Source of the DNA: Rodentibacter genomosp. 1
GTDB lineage: Bacteria; Pseudomonadota; Gammaproteobacteria; Enterobacterales; Pasteurellaceae
Assembly: GCF_001999285.1 (NCBI RefSeq)
Contig: NZ_MLHN01000007.1
Location: 86,760 to 150,759, forward strand
Direction: 5' to 3'
Length of the DNA stretch: 64,000 bases
Position 1 is the first letter of the stretch. Every line of letters starts with the position of its first letter. Below are positions 35,428 through 46,391 of the stretch, piece after piece. Both the position numbers and the translations under genes were made by a program. A model generated the notes under the pieces. That model worked only from the letters and a program-made list of their open reading frames with translations, was not told the origin of the DNA and searched no databases.

Positions 35428-36210
35428 ATGAAAAAACTACTCACAAACTCGCTTACTCATTTGTTCCCCCCTATTGGGGCAGTGAGTAAAACCACCATTC
35501 AAAAAACGTTGTTTTTTATGACCGCACTTTTAGGACTTACTATGGCTATCACCGCAAACGCCACCCCGATGATAAACATTTTTGAACTCGGCGTGAAAAA
35601 AGGGGCTGAAGTGCAATATCACGCCGTGGCTGAACACAATATCAGCACATCAATCCGCAATGAAAAAGGCACATTGGCAATGTATTCGGTGAAATCAAAC
35701 ACCGATCCCAATATAGCCTATATGGTGGAAATTTATGCGGATCAAAAGGCTTATGAAACCCACCGCACGTCACCTCAATATCAAGCATTTTTAACTGCAT
35801 CACCTGAGATTTTAACGGATCACAAAAAGCGTATTGCCTTAGTTCCACAATTTTTAGGGGATAAAAAAGTGGTACAAACGCCCGAAATCCTCACAAATTA
35901 TGTAGTGGTAGAAGTGAAACCTGAATATAACGAACAATTCAAGAAGATTATTATCGCAGAAATGGCACAATCGCTAAAAGTAGAAGAGGGGATGATTGCG
36001 ACGTATGCCACCACAATGCAAGAAAATCCAAACAAATGGATTTTCTTTGAGATCTACGCCAACAGTGCTGCTTACCAACATCACAGAGAAACACCTCATT
36101 TTAAAGATTACCTAAAACAAACGGGTGAGATGCTGAAAGAAAAAAGTTATGTGGGAATTCATCCTGAGTTTTTGGCGAATCAAGGAAATTTTTATTTTAA
36201 TCAACCTTAG
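35428..36210 (+). CDS. Exported protein with two ABM (antibiotic-biosynthesis monooxygenase) domains
   Basis: The 260-residue protein has an N-terminal hydrophobic segment ending ANA at about residue 45, preceded by an unusually long charged region. A shorter version from the internal Met at residue 31 would be a normal signal peptide. Two ABM-like dimeric-barrel repeats follow, at about 48-140 and 155-250, each with the pattern V/I-Y-x-x-x-x-A/Y...H-R-x-T/S-P-x-x-x-x-Y/F (YETHRTSPQYQAF and YQHHRETPHFKDY). ABM proteins include quinol monooxygenases and LsrG. It is last in the cluster, before a strong terminator. Confidence 0.75.
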   Translation: MKKLLTNSLTHLFPPIGAVSKTTIQKTLFFMTALLGLTMAITANATPMINIFELGVKKGAEVQYHAVAEHNISTSIRNEKGTLAMYSVKSNTDPNIAYMVEIYADQKAYETHRTSPQYQAFLTASPEILTDHKKRIALVPQFLGDKKVVQTPEILTNYVVVEVKPEYNEQFKKIIIAEMAQSLKVEEGMIATYATTMQENPNKWIFFEIYANSAAYQHHRETPHFKDYLKQTGEMLKEKSYVGIHPEFLANQGNFYFNQP

Positions 36211-36218
36211 CTTTAACA

Positions 36219-36265
36219 AAAAGGCTTTATTCCTGACAGAGGAAATAAAGCCTTTATTTTCGTTT
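36219..36265 (+). terminator. Terminator of the stress-like cluster
   Basis: AAAGGCTTTATTCC (36220-36233) pairs with GGAAATAAAGCCTTT (36241-36255), with one bulged base, followed by ATTTTCGTTTT. It is the strongest terminator of this region and closes the 33015-36210 unit. Confidence 0.85.
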
Positions 36266-36349
36266 TCTCATGATAAATCCCCCCTATTTCCTTGCATTAT
36301 CCCCCTTACAGTGTCAAACTCTCTCCACTTTTTAAAACTGTAAAAAATA

Positions 36350-38686
36350 ATGACAAAAAAACGAAAATACCAAGATCCCCATTACCAACAAGAATTAGCG
36401 AAGTATGGCAATCCTATCCCAAGTCGGGAGCTTATTTTAAATGTAATTCGTGAAAATAACGCCCCAATGAATCGGGAGGAAATTTTGACCGCACTTTCTA
36501 TTCGTGATGAGGAAAAAATGGAGGCAATGCGCCGTCGTTTACGGGCAATGGAAAATGATGGGCAGCTTGTGTTCACCAAACGTAAACGCTATGCCTTACC
36601 GGAAAAACTCGATCTTGTAAAAGGTTTGGTGATTGGTCATCGAGAAGGCTACGGCTTCTTACAAGTCGAGGGTAAAAAAGAGGATTTATTTATTCCCAAT
36701 CATCAGATGCAGCGGGTGATGCACGGTGATTTTGTATTGGCACAGCCGGCAAATTTGGATCACCGTGGACGTCGTGAAGTCCGCATTGTGCGTGTATTGG
36801 AAAGTCGCAAGAAACAGATTGTCGGGCGCTTTTTCTTGGAAAACGGCTTTGGGTATGTGGTACCTGACGACAGCCGTATCGGACGCGATATTCTTGTGCC
36901 AAACGAACACCGTAACGGTGCGCGGATGGGGCAAGTGGTTGTGGTGGAATTACAACAACGCTCTGCCGCTTTCAATCAGCCAATAGGGATTATCACGGAA
37001 ATTTTGGGCGATAATATGGCGAAAGGGATGGAAGTCGAAATTGCGTTACGCAATCACGATATTCCCTATCAGTTCCCAAGTGCGGTAGAAAAATACATTA
37101 GAAAATTCACAGAGGATGTGCCGGAAGAAGCAAAAAAAGGTCGTGTGGATTTACGCCATTTACCGTTAGTTACTATTGATGGTGAAGACGCACGGGATTT
37201 TGATGATGCGGTATATTGCGAAAAACAAGGTAAAGGCTGGAAACTTTGGGTGGCGATTGCGGATGTGAGTTATTACGTACGTTTGCGTTCGGCACTCGAT
37301 AACGAAGCCCATAATCGGGGGAACTCAGTCTATTTTCCAAATCGAGTCGTACCGATGCTGCCGGAAATTTTATCTAATGGCTTGTGTTCGCTTAATCCGC
37401 AAGTGGATCGCTTGTGTATGGTGTGTGAAATGCACATTTCCGCCAAAGGCAAACTCACCGATTATCGTTTTTATGAAGCGGTGATGAATTCCCACGCACG
37501 TTTGACCTACACCAAAGTGGCGAAAATTTTGGAAGGTGATAGGGAACTTCGTGAACGCTATCACGCACTCGCCCCTCATCTAGAAGAACTTTATCATCTT
37601 TATCAAGCATTGCTTTCTGCCCGTCATCAGCGTGGGGCGATTGATTTTGAAACCATTGAAAGCAAATTTATCTTTAATTCAATGGGACGTATTGAACGCA
37701 TTGAACCGGTAATCCGCAACGATGCCCATAAAATCATCGAAGAATGTATGATTTTGGCCAATATCGCCGCCGCTAATTTTATGGAAAAACATAATGAACC
37801 GGCACTATATCGTATTCACGCAACACCAAGCGAAGAAAAACTCACTTCATTCCGAACCTTTCTCAGAGAGTTTGGTTTAAGCTTGGAAGGGGGGCTAAAA
37901 CCGACCACGAAAGATTACGCAGAACTGTTAGAAAAAGTCAAAGAGCGACCGGATCACGAATTAATTCAAACCATGTTACTCCGTTCTTTAAGTCAAGCGG
38001 TATATAGTGCGGATAATATCGGGCATTTTGGTTTAGCATTGGAAGAATATGCCCATTTTACTTCACCTATTCGCCGTTATCCTGATTTAACGCTCCATCG
38101 GAGTATTAAATATCTGCTTGCTAAAGAACAAGGGGCGAAACGTAAAACCACCGACAGTGGCGGTTATCATTATTCTTTTGATGAGATGGATCAGCTTGGC
38201 GATCATTGCTCTATGACCGAACGTCGCGCCGATGAGGCTACCCGTGAAGTGGCGGATTGGCTGAAATCTGAATATATGCAAGATCACGTTGGCTGTGAAT
38301 TTAATGGCGTTATTTCTTCTGTGACCGGTTTCGGACTGTTTGTACGTTTAAACGACTTATTCATTGATGGCTTAGTGCATATCTCAACCTTAGAAAATGA
38401 TTATTATCAATTTGATGCTGCCAAACAACGCTTAATCGGTGAAAACAGCGGAATGCAATATCGTTTAGGCGATAAAGTGCGGATTCGTGTGGAAGCCGTC
38501 CACCTAGAACAGAAAATGATCGACTTCTCGCTGGTGGGGAGTGAACGCAAACCCCGTCGAGCAGGTAAAACGGCAAAAGAGAGAGCAAAGAAAGTCTTTA
38601 AAGAATTGCCGCCAAAAGCGACGAAAAAGCGTAAAAGTGCGGTTAAAAATAAAGAAGTTTCTCAAAAAAAGAAAAAACGTAAATAA
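36350..38686 (+). CDS. rnr: Ribonuclease R
   Basis: RNase R is a 3'-to-5' exoribonuclease that degrades structured RNA and takes part in rRNA quality control. The 778-residue protein has an N-terminal winged helix, two cold-shock domains, an RNB domain whose acidic site [11 protein letters not shown] is near residues 277-287, and an S1 domain near 645-725. It ends in a lysine-rich tail (KKKKRK). The conserved rnr-rlmB pair follows the E. coli order. ATG 36350 gives [12 protein letters not shown]. Confidence 0.95.
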   Translation: MTKKRKYQDPHYQQELAKYGNPIPSRELILNVIRENNAPMNREEILTALSIRDEEKMEAMRRRLRAMENDGQLVFTKRKRYALPEKLDLVKGLVIGHREGYGFLQVEGKKEDLFIPNHQMQRVMHGDFVLAQPANLDHRGRREVRIVRVLESRKKQIVGRFFLENGFGYVVPDDSRIGRDILVPNEHRNGARMGQVVVVELQQRSAAFNQPIGIITEILGDNMAKGMEVEIALRNHDIPYQFPSAVEKYIRKFTEDVPEEAKKGRVDLRHLPLVTIDGEDARDFDDAVYCEKQGKGWKLWVAIADVSYYVRLRSALDNEAHNRGNSVYFPNRVVPMLPEILSNGLCSLNPQVDRLCMVCEMHISAKGKLTDYRFYEAVMNSHARLTYTKVAKILEGDRELRERYHALAPHLEELYHLYQALLSARHQRGAIDFETIESKFIFNSMGRIERIEPVIRNDAHKIIEECMILANIAAANFMEKHNEPALYRIHATPSEEKLTSFRTFLREFGLSLEGGLKPTTKDYAELLEKVKERPDHELIQTMLLRSLSQAVYSADNIGHFGLALEEYAHFTSPIRRYPDLTLHRSIKYLLAKEQGAKRKTTDSGGYHYSFDEMDQLGDHCSMTERRADEATREVADWLKSEYMQDHVGCEFNGVISSVTGFGLFVRLNDLFIDGLVHISTLENDYYQFDAAKQRLIGENSGMQYRLGDKVRIRVEAVHLEQKMIDFSLVGSERKPRRAGKTAKERAKKVFKELPPKATKKRKSAVKNKEVSQKKKKRK

Positions 38687-38719
38687 TGTCGTCCTAAAAT
38701 CAAAAAATAGAGAAAAATT

Positions 38720-39460
38720 ATGTCAGAACAGATCTATGGTATTCACGCCATCAATAGCATTCTAGCCCATACACCGGAGCGTTTAATTGAAGTATTTGTA
38801 TTAAAAGGACGTGAAGATAAACGCTTACAACCTTTACTTAATGAACTCCACGCAATGGGTATCGCCGTGCAATTTGTTAATCGCCAAACCTTAGATAAAA
38901 AAGCAAATGGTGAAGTACATCAAGGGGTGATTGCACGCATACAAGCCGCAAAGGAACTCAATGAAAATGATCTTGATGTGATTCTTGCCGGTAAACAAAA
39001 TCCACTTTTATTAGTACTTGATGGGGTAACTGATCCCCATAACCTTGGTGCCTGTTTGCGTACCGCCGATGCAGCAGGTGTCTCCGCTGTCATTGTGCCA
39101 AAAGATAAATCTGCACAACTCACCTCTGTGGCCCGCAAAGTGGCCTGTGGCGCAGCGGAAAGCGTGCCACTCATTCGAGTGACTAACCTTTCCCGTACCC
39201 TTCGTGATTTACAACAAAATCACAATATTTGGGTGGTAGGTACTGCCGGTGAAGCGACAGAAACCCTTTACCAAAGCAAATTGACCGGCGCACTGGCTCT
39301 CGTGATGGGGGCAGAAGGTGAAGGAATGCGTCGTTTAACCCGTGAACATTGCGATCAATTAATTAGTATCCCAATGGCAGGATCTGTCTCATCGCTGAAT
39401 GTTTCAGTGGCGACCGGCGTATGTTTGTTTGAAATCGTACGCCAGCGTTTGGGGAAATAA
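38720..39460 (+). CDS. rlmB: 23S rRNA (guanosine(2251)-2'-O)-methyltransferase
   Basis: RlmB is a SPOUT-class enzyme that methylates the ribose of G2251 in the peptidyl-transferase loop. The 246-residue protein has the SpoU motifs [21 protein letters not shown] (motif 1), [12 protein letters not shown] (motif 2) and [18 protein letters not shown] (motif 3). It lies 33 bp after rnr, consistent with co-transcription. Confidence 0.95.
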   Translation: MSEQIYGIHAINSILAHTPERLIEVFVLKGREDKRLQPLLNELHAMGIAVQFVNRQTLDKKANGEVHQGVIARIQAAKELNENDLDVILAGKQNPLLLVLDGVTDPHNLGACLRTADAAGVSAVIVPKDKSAQLTSVARKVACGAAESVPLIRVTNLSRTLRDLQQNHNIWVVGTAGEATETLYQSKLTGALALVMGAEGEGMRRLTREHCDQLISIPMAGSVSSLNVSVATGVCLFEIVRQRLGK

Positions 39461-39508
39461 GGAATAGAATATTAGACTTGAATCAGTGCCATGTTATATC
39501 CGTATAAC

Positions 39509-39538
39509 AAAAGTGCGGTCAAAAACAACCGCACTTTT
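39509..39538. terminator. Bidirectional uptake-signal terminator between rlmB and ruvX
   Basis: AAAAGTGCGGT (39509-39519) pairs with ACCGCACTTTT (39528-39538) between two convergent genes. Just beyond it, 39543-39557 reads ATTATGTAGTAAATG, like one end of the MITE-like repeats at 8082 and 9774. Confidence 0.8.
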
Positions 39539-39609
39539 CGGTATTATGTAGTAAATGAATAAAAAGAAAATAGAGAGACCATATCGGATATTAAATAAAG
39601 AAAAAGTCG

Positions 39610-40026
39610 CTAGATTTGGCTTTCAAACCAGCTTTCGAGAATTAAACAGGCGGAAATGCCATCTACCTTACCCTTTTTCAACGCTCGAAAACCGCCACGT
39701 TCAAAAATTTCACGCCTTGCCTCTGTAGTTGTAAGACGCTCGTCTTGTAATGCCACTTTCACTCCAAATCGCCCATTTAAGCGGTTAGCAAATTTCTTTG
39801 CGCTCAAAGTGAGTTCTTGATCTGTTCCATCCATATTCAGTGGTAACCCTACTACAACGACCTCTGGTTTCCATTCTTGGAAACATTTAGCAATGGCGTC
39901 CCAATTCGGGATGCCATCTTGTGCTTTAAATGCCGGCAATGCCTGAGCCGTGCCCGTGATACTTTGCCCCACGGCACATCCGATACTCTTCATACCAAAA
40001 TCAAAAGCGAGAGCGGTAATGGTCAT
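39610..40026 (-). CDS. ruvX: YqgF/RuvX-type Holliday junction resolvase-like nuclease
   Basis: This RNase H-fold nuclease of the YqgF family has been linked in other bacteria to 16S rRNA 5' processing and to junction resolution. The first acidic residue lies in [16 protein letters not shown], and the third motif is in [14 protein letters not shown]. Length is 138 residues. Its ATG overlaps the stop of yqgE by one base. Confidence 0.92.
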   Translation of the reverse strand: MTITALAFDFGMKSIGCAVGQSITGTAQALPAFKAQDGIPNWDAIAKCFQEWKPEVVVVGLPLNMDGTDQELTLSAKKFANRLNGRFGVKVALQDERLTTTEARREIFERGGFRALKKGKVDGISACLILESWFESQI

Positions 40027-40586
40027 TAACTGTGCCCTACTTGAGAAGTTGCAAAATTATGCCTATTAATCCCAAGCAATTGGCTTGCGGCAAGATAACG
40101 TTCTTCATAAGGCATATCAAATAGAATTGTATCGTTCGACGGAACCACAAGCCAAGCATTATCTGCAATTTCTTGTTCCAATTGTCCAACCGACCATCCG
40201 GCACAGCCCAGTGCGACAAGATATTTCTCCGGTGCTTGTAAAGAACCAAATGTATCCACAACATCTGCCGAAGTCGTCAGACAAAGATCATCGGTAATTT
40301 TGTAACTATGCTGGAAATCCACCGTTGTATTTTTATGCACAATAAAGCCTCGTTCGGTATGAACAGGTCCACCAGCCACCACCATTGCATCATCAAAAGT
40401 GCGGTCATTTTTCATCATAAAATTCAGTTTGCTATAAAGTTCGGCAATGCTGAGATCCGTGGGTTGGTTAATCACGACGCCCATAGAACCTTGATCATTA
40501 TGTTCACAAACAAAAATAACGGTACGATGAAAATAATCCGCTAAATGTGGCATTGCAATTAAAAATTGTCCTTGTAAATCCATCAT
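40026..40586 (-). CDS. yqgE: YqgE/AlgH family protein (UPF0301)
   Basis: The 186-residue protein begins [29 protein letters not shown], the UPF0301 signature. The molecular role is unknown, though the family is regularly linked with ruvX and rsmE. The start at 40586 was chosen because its ATG forms an ATGA overlap with the rsmE stop and gives the usual length. The frame extends seven codons upstream inside rsmE. Confidence 0.9.
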   Translation of the reverse strand: MMDLQGQFLIAMPHLADYFHRTVIFVCEHNDQGSMGVVINQPTDLSIAELYSKLNFMMKNDRTFDDAMVVAGGPVHTERGFIVHKNTTVDFQHSYKITDDLCLTTSADVVDTFGSLQAPEKYLVALGCAGWSVGQLEQEIADNAWLVVPSNDTILFDMPYEERYLAASQLLGINRHNFATSQVGHS

Positions 40587-41320
40587 TCGCCTAAATCTCC
40601 AAAACAAATTTGTAGTGCGCTAATTGCCGCCAACGAAGCAGTTTCTGTGCGCAATACACGCTTTCCTAATAAAATTTCAGTAAAACCTTGCTGCTCCGTT
40701 TGGGTAATTTCTTGCGGTGATAATCCGCCTTCAGAACCAATCAATAAGCGAACCCCCTCCATTGGAATATTCGGCAACGTTTTAATTGAATATTGGGCGC
40801 GAGGGTGTAAATTCAACTTTAATGCCCCATCATTTTCCGCACACCAATCTTGTAATTTTATCAATGGGCGAATTTCCGGTATCACATTTCTGCCACATTG
40901 TTCACAGGCTGCAATCGCAATTTTTTGCCATTGTTGAATTTTTTTCTCCATACGATCACCGTCCAGTTTCACACCACAACGCTCCGACCAAAGTGGCGTA
41001 ATGATATTCACGCCTAATTCAACGGATTTTTGTATGGTAAATTCCATACGCTCACCGCGAGAAATAACCTGACCTAAATGAATCTTGAGGTTGGATTCTT
41101 TATCCACAAATTCACGATCTAGAATTTCGACTCTCACCGATTTTTTACTCGCGTCAATAATACGAGCCGGATAAATATGGTTGCTACCGTCAAAAAGCTC
41201 AATGTGTTCGCCTTCTGTCATACGTAACACTCGCCCAACGTGATTTGCGGCGTCATCAGAAAGTTGACACTGAGTGAGATGTTCAAGAGATTCCGGGTGA
41301 TAAATTCGAGGTATGCGCAT
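40583..41320 (-). CDS. rsmE: 16S rRNA (uracil(1498)-N3)-methyltransferase
   Basis: RsmE is a SPOUT methyltransferase of 16S rRNA U1498. The 245-residue protein starts [12 protein letters not shown]. It has the PUA-like N-terminus and the knot with [14 protein letters not shown] and [10 protein letters not shown]. The longer frame (16 extra codons) runs into uptake-signal DNA and lacks family similarity. It overlaps yqgE by four bases, forming an rsmE-yqgE-ruvX unit. Confidence 0.95.
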   Translation of the reverse strand: MRIPRIYHPESLEHLTQCQLSDDAANHVGRVLRMTEGEHIELFDGSNHIYPARIIDASKKSVRVEILDREFVDKESNLKIHLGQVISRGERMEFTIQKSVELGVNIITPLWSERCGVKLDGDRMEKKIQQWQKIAIAACEQCGRNVIPEIRPLIKLQDWCAENDGALKLNLHPRAQYSIKTLPNIPMEGVRLLIGSEGGLSPQEITQTEQQGFTEILLGKRVLRTETASLAAISALQICFGDLGE

Positions 41321-41342
41321 AGTGTGATGAAAAAATAAAGTA

Positions 41343-41372
41343 AAAAGTGCGGTTGATTTTGACCGCACTTTT
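41343..41372 (-). terminator. Uptake-signal terminator after fadR
   Basis: AAAAGTGCGGT (41343-41353) and ACCGCACTTTT (41362-41372) form an 11-bp stem immediately after the fadR stop. On the minus strand the stem ends in TTTTTACTTTATTT. It separates fadR from rsmE. Confidence 0.8.
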
Positions 41373-41376
41373 GGGG

Positions 41377-42102
41377 TTAATCAGAAAAATTGTGCGGTAA
41401 ACGTTCTAAAATTGCGCTCCAATAGGTGGCTGAACGCAAATTATGTTTACGGATACAATCTACCACGGCCTCGGCATTCCCTGCTTGGCAAATTTGTTGC
41501 AATTCTACATAAAACTGCTTAGTCAGTTCACGGTGCGTTTCACAACTAAAAAAGAGTAAACCTATTTTTTGGTACACACCTTTTAAACTATTGAAAATTA
41601 AACGATAAAAGGGTTTATTTGCCAAGACGGTAAATTGACGAAAAACATAATAATCAAACTCTGTATAACTTTCCGCCGTATTCTCTAATGCCTTTAATTC
41701 ATCAAACAGCATTGCAGATTGTTGAGGTGATTTTTTCACCGCTTCATAAATATAAAATTCTGACATTTTGCTACGAAGCGATAGCATATTATCAATAATC
41801 AAAGGCGCTGAGCTTTGATCGAGAGTAATCAAGGTTTCAATAATACTCGGACTCGCAGTATCCCAAATATGGTTTACTTTCGTAGGTTTACCATGTTGAA
41901 TAGTCAGCCAACCGTCACGGGCTAAACGTTGCAACACCTCGCGTAATGTCGTGCGGGTTACCCCGATTTTCTCCGCAAGATCGCGTTCTGAAGGTAGATT
42001 AGTACCTGCAGGAAACACGTCCTCCCAAATACTTTTTACGATGTATTCTTCGGCAAGTGCCGCAGGGCTTTGTGCCTTTAAAAGTGTGTTGTCTGTATTC
42101 AT
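41377..42102 (-). CDS. fadR: Fatty acid metabolism regulator FadR
   Basis: FadR is a GntR-family regulator that binds long-chain acyl-CoA. In relatives it represses beta-oxidation and activates unsaturated fatty acid synthesis. The 241-residue protein has the winged helix [32 protein letters not shown] at about residues 34-66 and an all-helical acyl-CoA-binding C-terminus. It is divergent from nhaB, as in E. coli. A perfect short palindrome lies 12 bases upstream of its start. Confidence 0.94.
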   Translation of the reverse strand: MNTDNTLLKAQSPAALAEEYIVKSIWEDVFPAGTNLPSERDLAEKIGVTRTTLREVLQRLARDGWLTIQHGKPTKVNHIWDTASPSIIETLITLDQSSAPLIIDNMLSLRSKMSEFYIYEAVKKSPQQSAMLFDELKALENTAESYTEFDYYVFRQFTVLANKPFYRLIFNSLKGVYQKIGLLFFSCETHRELTKQFYVELQQICQAGNAEAVVDCIRKHNLRSATYWSAILERLPHNFSD

Positions 42103-42113
42103 AATAATTTAAA

Positions 42114-42131
42114 TGTTAGAAAAGTCTAACA
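42114..42131. promoter_or_regulatory. Palindrome upstream of fadR
   Basis: TGTTAGA (42114-42120) and TCTAACA (42125-42131) form an 18-base palindrome with a four-base centre, between fadR and nhaB. It does not match the E. coli FadR consensus I remember, but its place fits an autoregulatory or shared operator. Confidence 0.45.
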
Positions 42132-42235
42132 AGATCAAAAAAAGATGATTTTTCAAGCAAATCTTTATCTTCGGGTATTATCCTTTAAAGCACTCTATAT
42201 TACAATGAGCACACTTTAAAGAACAGGAGTAATTT

Positions 42236-43777
42236 ATGACTTACACACAGGCCTTAATGAAAAATTTTCTTGGTGCAAGCCCTGATTGGTATAAGCTCGC
42301 CATTATCATTTTTCTCATTGCCAACCCAATTATTTTCTTTTTTATCAGCCCTTTTATTGCAGGTTGGATTTTAGTTGCTGAGTTTATTTTCACGCTCGCA
42401 ATGGCATTAAAATGCTATCCGCTACAACCGGGTGGGTTACTTGCTATTGAAGCCGTTATCATTGGTATGACGAATCCAACTCATGTAAAAGCTGAAATTA
42501 TGGCAAATTTTGAAGTCATATTATTACTGATGTTTATGGTTGCCGGCATTTATTTTATGAAACAGCTTTTGTTGTTTGTGTTTACCCGATTGCTGATTGC
42601 TATTGAATCTAAAATTACCCTCTCTTTAGCATTTTGTATCAGCGCTGCATTTTTATCCGCCTTTTTAGATGCGCTAACCGTCGTTGCAGTGATTATTAGT
42701 GTCGCCATGGGTTTTTATGGTGTCTATCACAAAGTTGCCTCAGGCAATAAATTAAATGAGCTTATTGATATCACCAACGATGATAAATTAGGTGATAAAC
42801 GAACCACATTAGAACAGTTTCGTGCATTTTTAAGAAGTTTAATGATGCATGCCGGTGTCGGTACAGCACTAGGCGGTGTGATGACGATGGTCGGCGAGCC
42901 ACAAAATTTAATTATTGCAGAACAAGCAAATTGGAATTTTATTGAATTTTTCTTCCGTATGGCGCCCGTTACCCTACCTGTTTTAGCCTGTGGTTTGCTC
43001 ACTTGCTACTTAGTAGAAAAGTTTAAATTATTTGGCTATGGCGCAAAACTTCCCCGTAAAGTCTGGGCAGTATTGGCACGTTTAGATCGTAACAATACGC
43101 AAAAAATGTCAAAACAAGACAAAATGAAGTTATTCATACAGGCAATCATCGCACTTTGGCTCGTGATTGGCTTAGCGTTCCATCTCGCCGCCGTAGGACT
43201 AATCGGTTTAACCGTGATCGTCCTCGCCACAGCATTTACCGGCATTACAAATGAGCATATCATTGGCAAGTCATTCCAAGAATCGCTCCCCTTCACCGCC
43301 TTGCTTGTGGTGTTCTTTACCGTGGTCGCCGTGATTATTGATCAAAAACTGTTCTCACCAATTATTCACTACGTTTTATCTGCCAGTGAAAGTGCACAGC
43401 TGATTTTATTCTATACATTTAACGGCTTGCTCTCCGCCATTTCTGATAACGTTTTCGTTGCAACGGTTTATATTAACGAAGTTAAAGCAGCACTCACTAA
43501 CGGTGTGATTACACCACATCAATTTGAATTACTCGCTGTTGCCATCAACACCGGAACAAACTTGCCATCTGTCGCAACCCCAAACGGCCAAGCCGCTTTC
43601 TTGTTCTTATTAACCTCATCGCTTGCCCCATTAATTCGCCTCTCTTACGGCAGAATGGTTTACATGGCATTACCTTACACTATTGTGCTATCCTTAGTGG
43701 GCTTATTTGCGATTGAGTATATTTTACCGACTGCTACCGTTTGGTTGGCAAATTTAGGCCTAATTCAGCCAATTTAA
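42236..43777 (+). CDS. nhaB: Na+/H+ antiporter NhaB
   Basis: NhaB is an electrogenic inner-membrane sodium/proton antiporter. The 513-residue protein has about 12 hydrophobic helices, conserved [23 protein letters not shown] and [15 protein letters not shown] segments, and the late [19 protein letters not shown]. Length is normal. It lies 9 bp before dsbB, so both are probably transcribed together. Confidence 0.95.
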   Translation: MTYTQALMKNFLGASPDWYKLAIIIFLIANPIIFFFISPFIAGWILVAEFIFTLAMALKCYPLQPGGLLAIEAVIIGMTNPTHVKAEIMANFEVILLLMFMVAGIYFMKQLLLFVFTRLLIAIESKITLSLAFCISAAFLSAFLDALTVVAVIISVAMGFYGVYHKVASGNKLNELIDITNDDKLGDKRTTLEQFRAFLRSLMMHAGVGTALGGVMTMVGEPQNLIIAEQANWNFIEFFFRMAPVTLPVLACGLLTCYLVEKFKLFGYGAKLPRKVWAVLARLDRNNTQKMSKQDKMKLFIQAIIALWLVIGLAFHLAAVGLIGLTVIVLATAFTGITNEHIIGKSFQESLPFTALLVVFFTVVAVIIDQKLFSPIIHYVLSASESAQLILFYTFNGLLSAISDNVFVATVYINEVKAALTNGVITPHQFELLAVAINTGTNLPSVATPNGQAAFLFLLTSSLAPLIRLSYGRMVYMALPYTIVLSLVGLFAIEYILPTATVWLANLGLIQPI

Positions 43778-43786
43778 GGAGAACAC

Positions 43787-44320
43787 ATGCTCGCATTTTT
43801 TAAAGGATTTTCAGAAAAACGCTCATCCTGGTTATTACTTGCATTTTCAAGTTTAGCCTTAGAATTGACCGCACTTTATTTTCAATACGGTATGGGATTA
43901 CAGCCCTGCGTCCTTTGTGTGTATGAACGTTTAGCTATGAGTGGTTTATTCCTTGCGGGCATTATTGGTTTTCTTGCGCCTCGTTCACTGATCCTGCGCC
44001 TAATCGCCATCGCATTAGGTTTATTTAGTGCGATTAAAGGCTTGATGATCTCTATTCGTCACCTTGATCTCCAAATGAACCCTGCACCTTGGAAACAATG
44101 TGAATTTATCCCTAATTTCCCGGAAACCCTCCCATTCCACCAATGGTTACCAAGCATTTTCAACCCAACAGGCTCCTGCGATAACAGCCAATGGTCGCTA
44201 TTCGGTATCACCATGGTGCAATGGTTAGTATTTATCTTTGCCGTATATGTGCTTGTTCTTGTGGTGATATTAATTGCTCAAGTGAAAAAAAGCAGAAAAC
44301 AGAGAAGGTTATTCTGCTAA
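43787..44320 (+). CDS. dsbB: Disulfide bond formation protein DsbB
   Basis: DsbB is the inner-membrane quinone-linked oxidase of DsbA. All four essential cysteines are present: C41/C44 (QPCVLCVYERL) in the first periplasmic loop and C105/C131 in the second. The 177-residue protein has four membrane helices and the usual length. The C-terminal tail is basic. Confidence 0.95.
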   Translation: MLAFFKGFSEKRSSWLLLAFSSLALELTALYFQYGMGLQPCVLCVYERLAMSGLFLAGIIGFLAPRSLILRLIAIALGLFSAIKGLMISIRHLDLQMNPAPWKQCEFIPNFPETLPFHQWLPSIFNPTGSCDNSQWSLFGITMVQWLVFIFAVYVLVLVVILIAQVKKSRKQRRLFC

Positions 44321-44331
44321 ATTTGCATAGT

Positions 44332-44363
44332 AAAAGTGCGGTCAAAATTGACCGCACTTTTTT
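44332..44363. terminator. Bidirectional uptake-signal terminator between dsbB and the AI-2E gene
   Basis: AAAAGTGCGGTCAA (44332-44345) pairs with TTGACCGCACTTTT (44348-44361) and is followed by T residues, between convergent genes. Confidence 0.85.
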
Positions 44364-44379
44364 ATGTCTCTAAACAACA

Positions 44380-45422
44380 TTAATCCCTTTTCACATCACC
44401 CAATAAGGCGGCATATTTCACCATATTTGGGCTGGATTCTAAGGCGATTTTTAGTGCCATTGTTAGGGGAACGGAAAGTAGCATTCCCACCGTCCCTAGC
44501 AACCATCCCCAAAATAAGAGGGAAAGAAAAACGACTAAAGTGGAAAGCCCGAGGCGTTGCCCCATCATTTTAGGTTCAAGAATATTGCCGATGACCATAT
44601 TGATCACAATCACACCAACTGTCACACCAAAACCGATACCGAAACCATTCAACAACAGAGCCTGTACGATAATAGGAATAGCGGCAATGATCGAACCGAT
44701 ATTCGGAATGTAATTTAATAAAAAACTTAATGTCGCCCACAAAATCGCATATTGTACACCGCATACTTCCAATAGAATAAACACAGCAATCCCCGTAAGC
44801 AGACTGGTGATACTTTTAATTCCAAGGTAGCCAATCACACCTTGCAAAATGCGGTTAATATGGCGTTCCTCCTTTTCTACATCATTCGGTGCAGCGCTTA
44901 TTACCACCGCAACTTTGTGTTTCATTGTCGGGGCTTCAGAGAGCATAAAAATCACTACAAGCACTAAGACGAACACATTGCTCACCACACCGGAAAAATT
45001 GAGCAGGACACGACTCACAAAATTCATAATGATACTTGGGTCGAAATTTTCTTGAATGGTTTCCCGTGAAAAATAAACGGGCAAATTGAAACGTTGTGCC
45101 AATGCCATTAGATCATTCACTCGTTCGGAAAGCAAGACTTTATATTGAGGAATAGACTGGGTAAACTCCCGTACGCTGCTATTAATTAGTCCGACTAAAA
45201 AGAAGAAAATCAGGGAAATCAAGACAAAGAGTAATACTATCGCAAGCCAATGGGGAATACGGCGGTCAGTCATTGTTTTAACGATAGGTGAACAAATAAT
45301 CGCAATAAAGAGTGCCAGCAAAAACGGCACAACAATTTCAGCGGCTAATTTGATGCCCGCTAAAATAATAATAACGGCGGCGATCCCCAGTAAAGTGCGG
45401 TGTAAATTTAGGTTATTTTCCA

Positions 45423-45423
<1 letters not shown>
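44380..45423 (-). CDS. AI-2E family transporter (PerM/TqsA-like)
   Basis: This 347-residue inner-membrane protein has about eight hydrophobic helices. It carries the conserved LNYIPNIGSIIAAIPIIVQALL and GNILEPKMMGQRLGLSTLVVFLSLLFWGWLLG segments of the AI-2E family (formerly UPF0118). E. coli relatives are TqsA, YdiK and PerM; roles include signal export and Na+/H+ exchange, and none can be chosen here. Its start overlaps the glnB stop by one base. Confidence 0.88.
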
Positions 45424-46356
<933 letters not shown>

Positions 46357-46391
46357 ATTTTTCCTTAAATTTTTGTACTAAATCTCAATGC

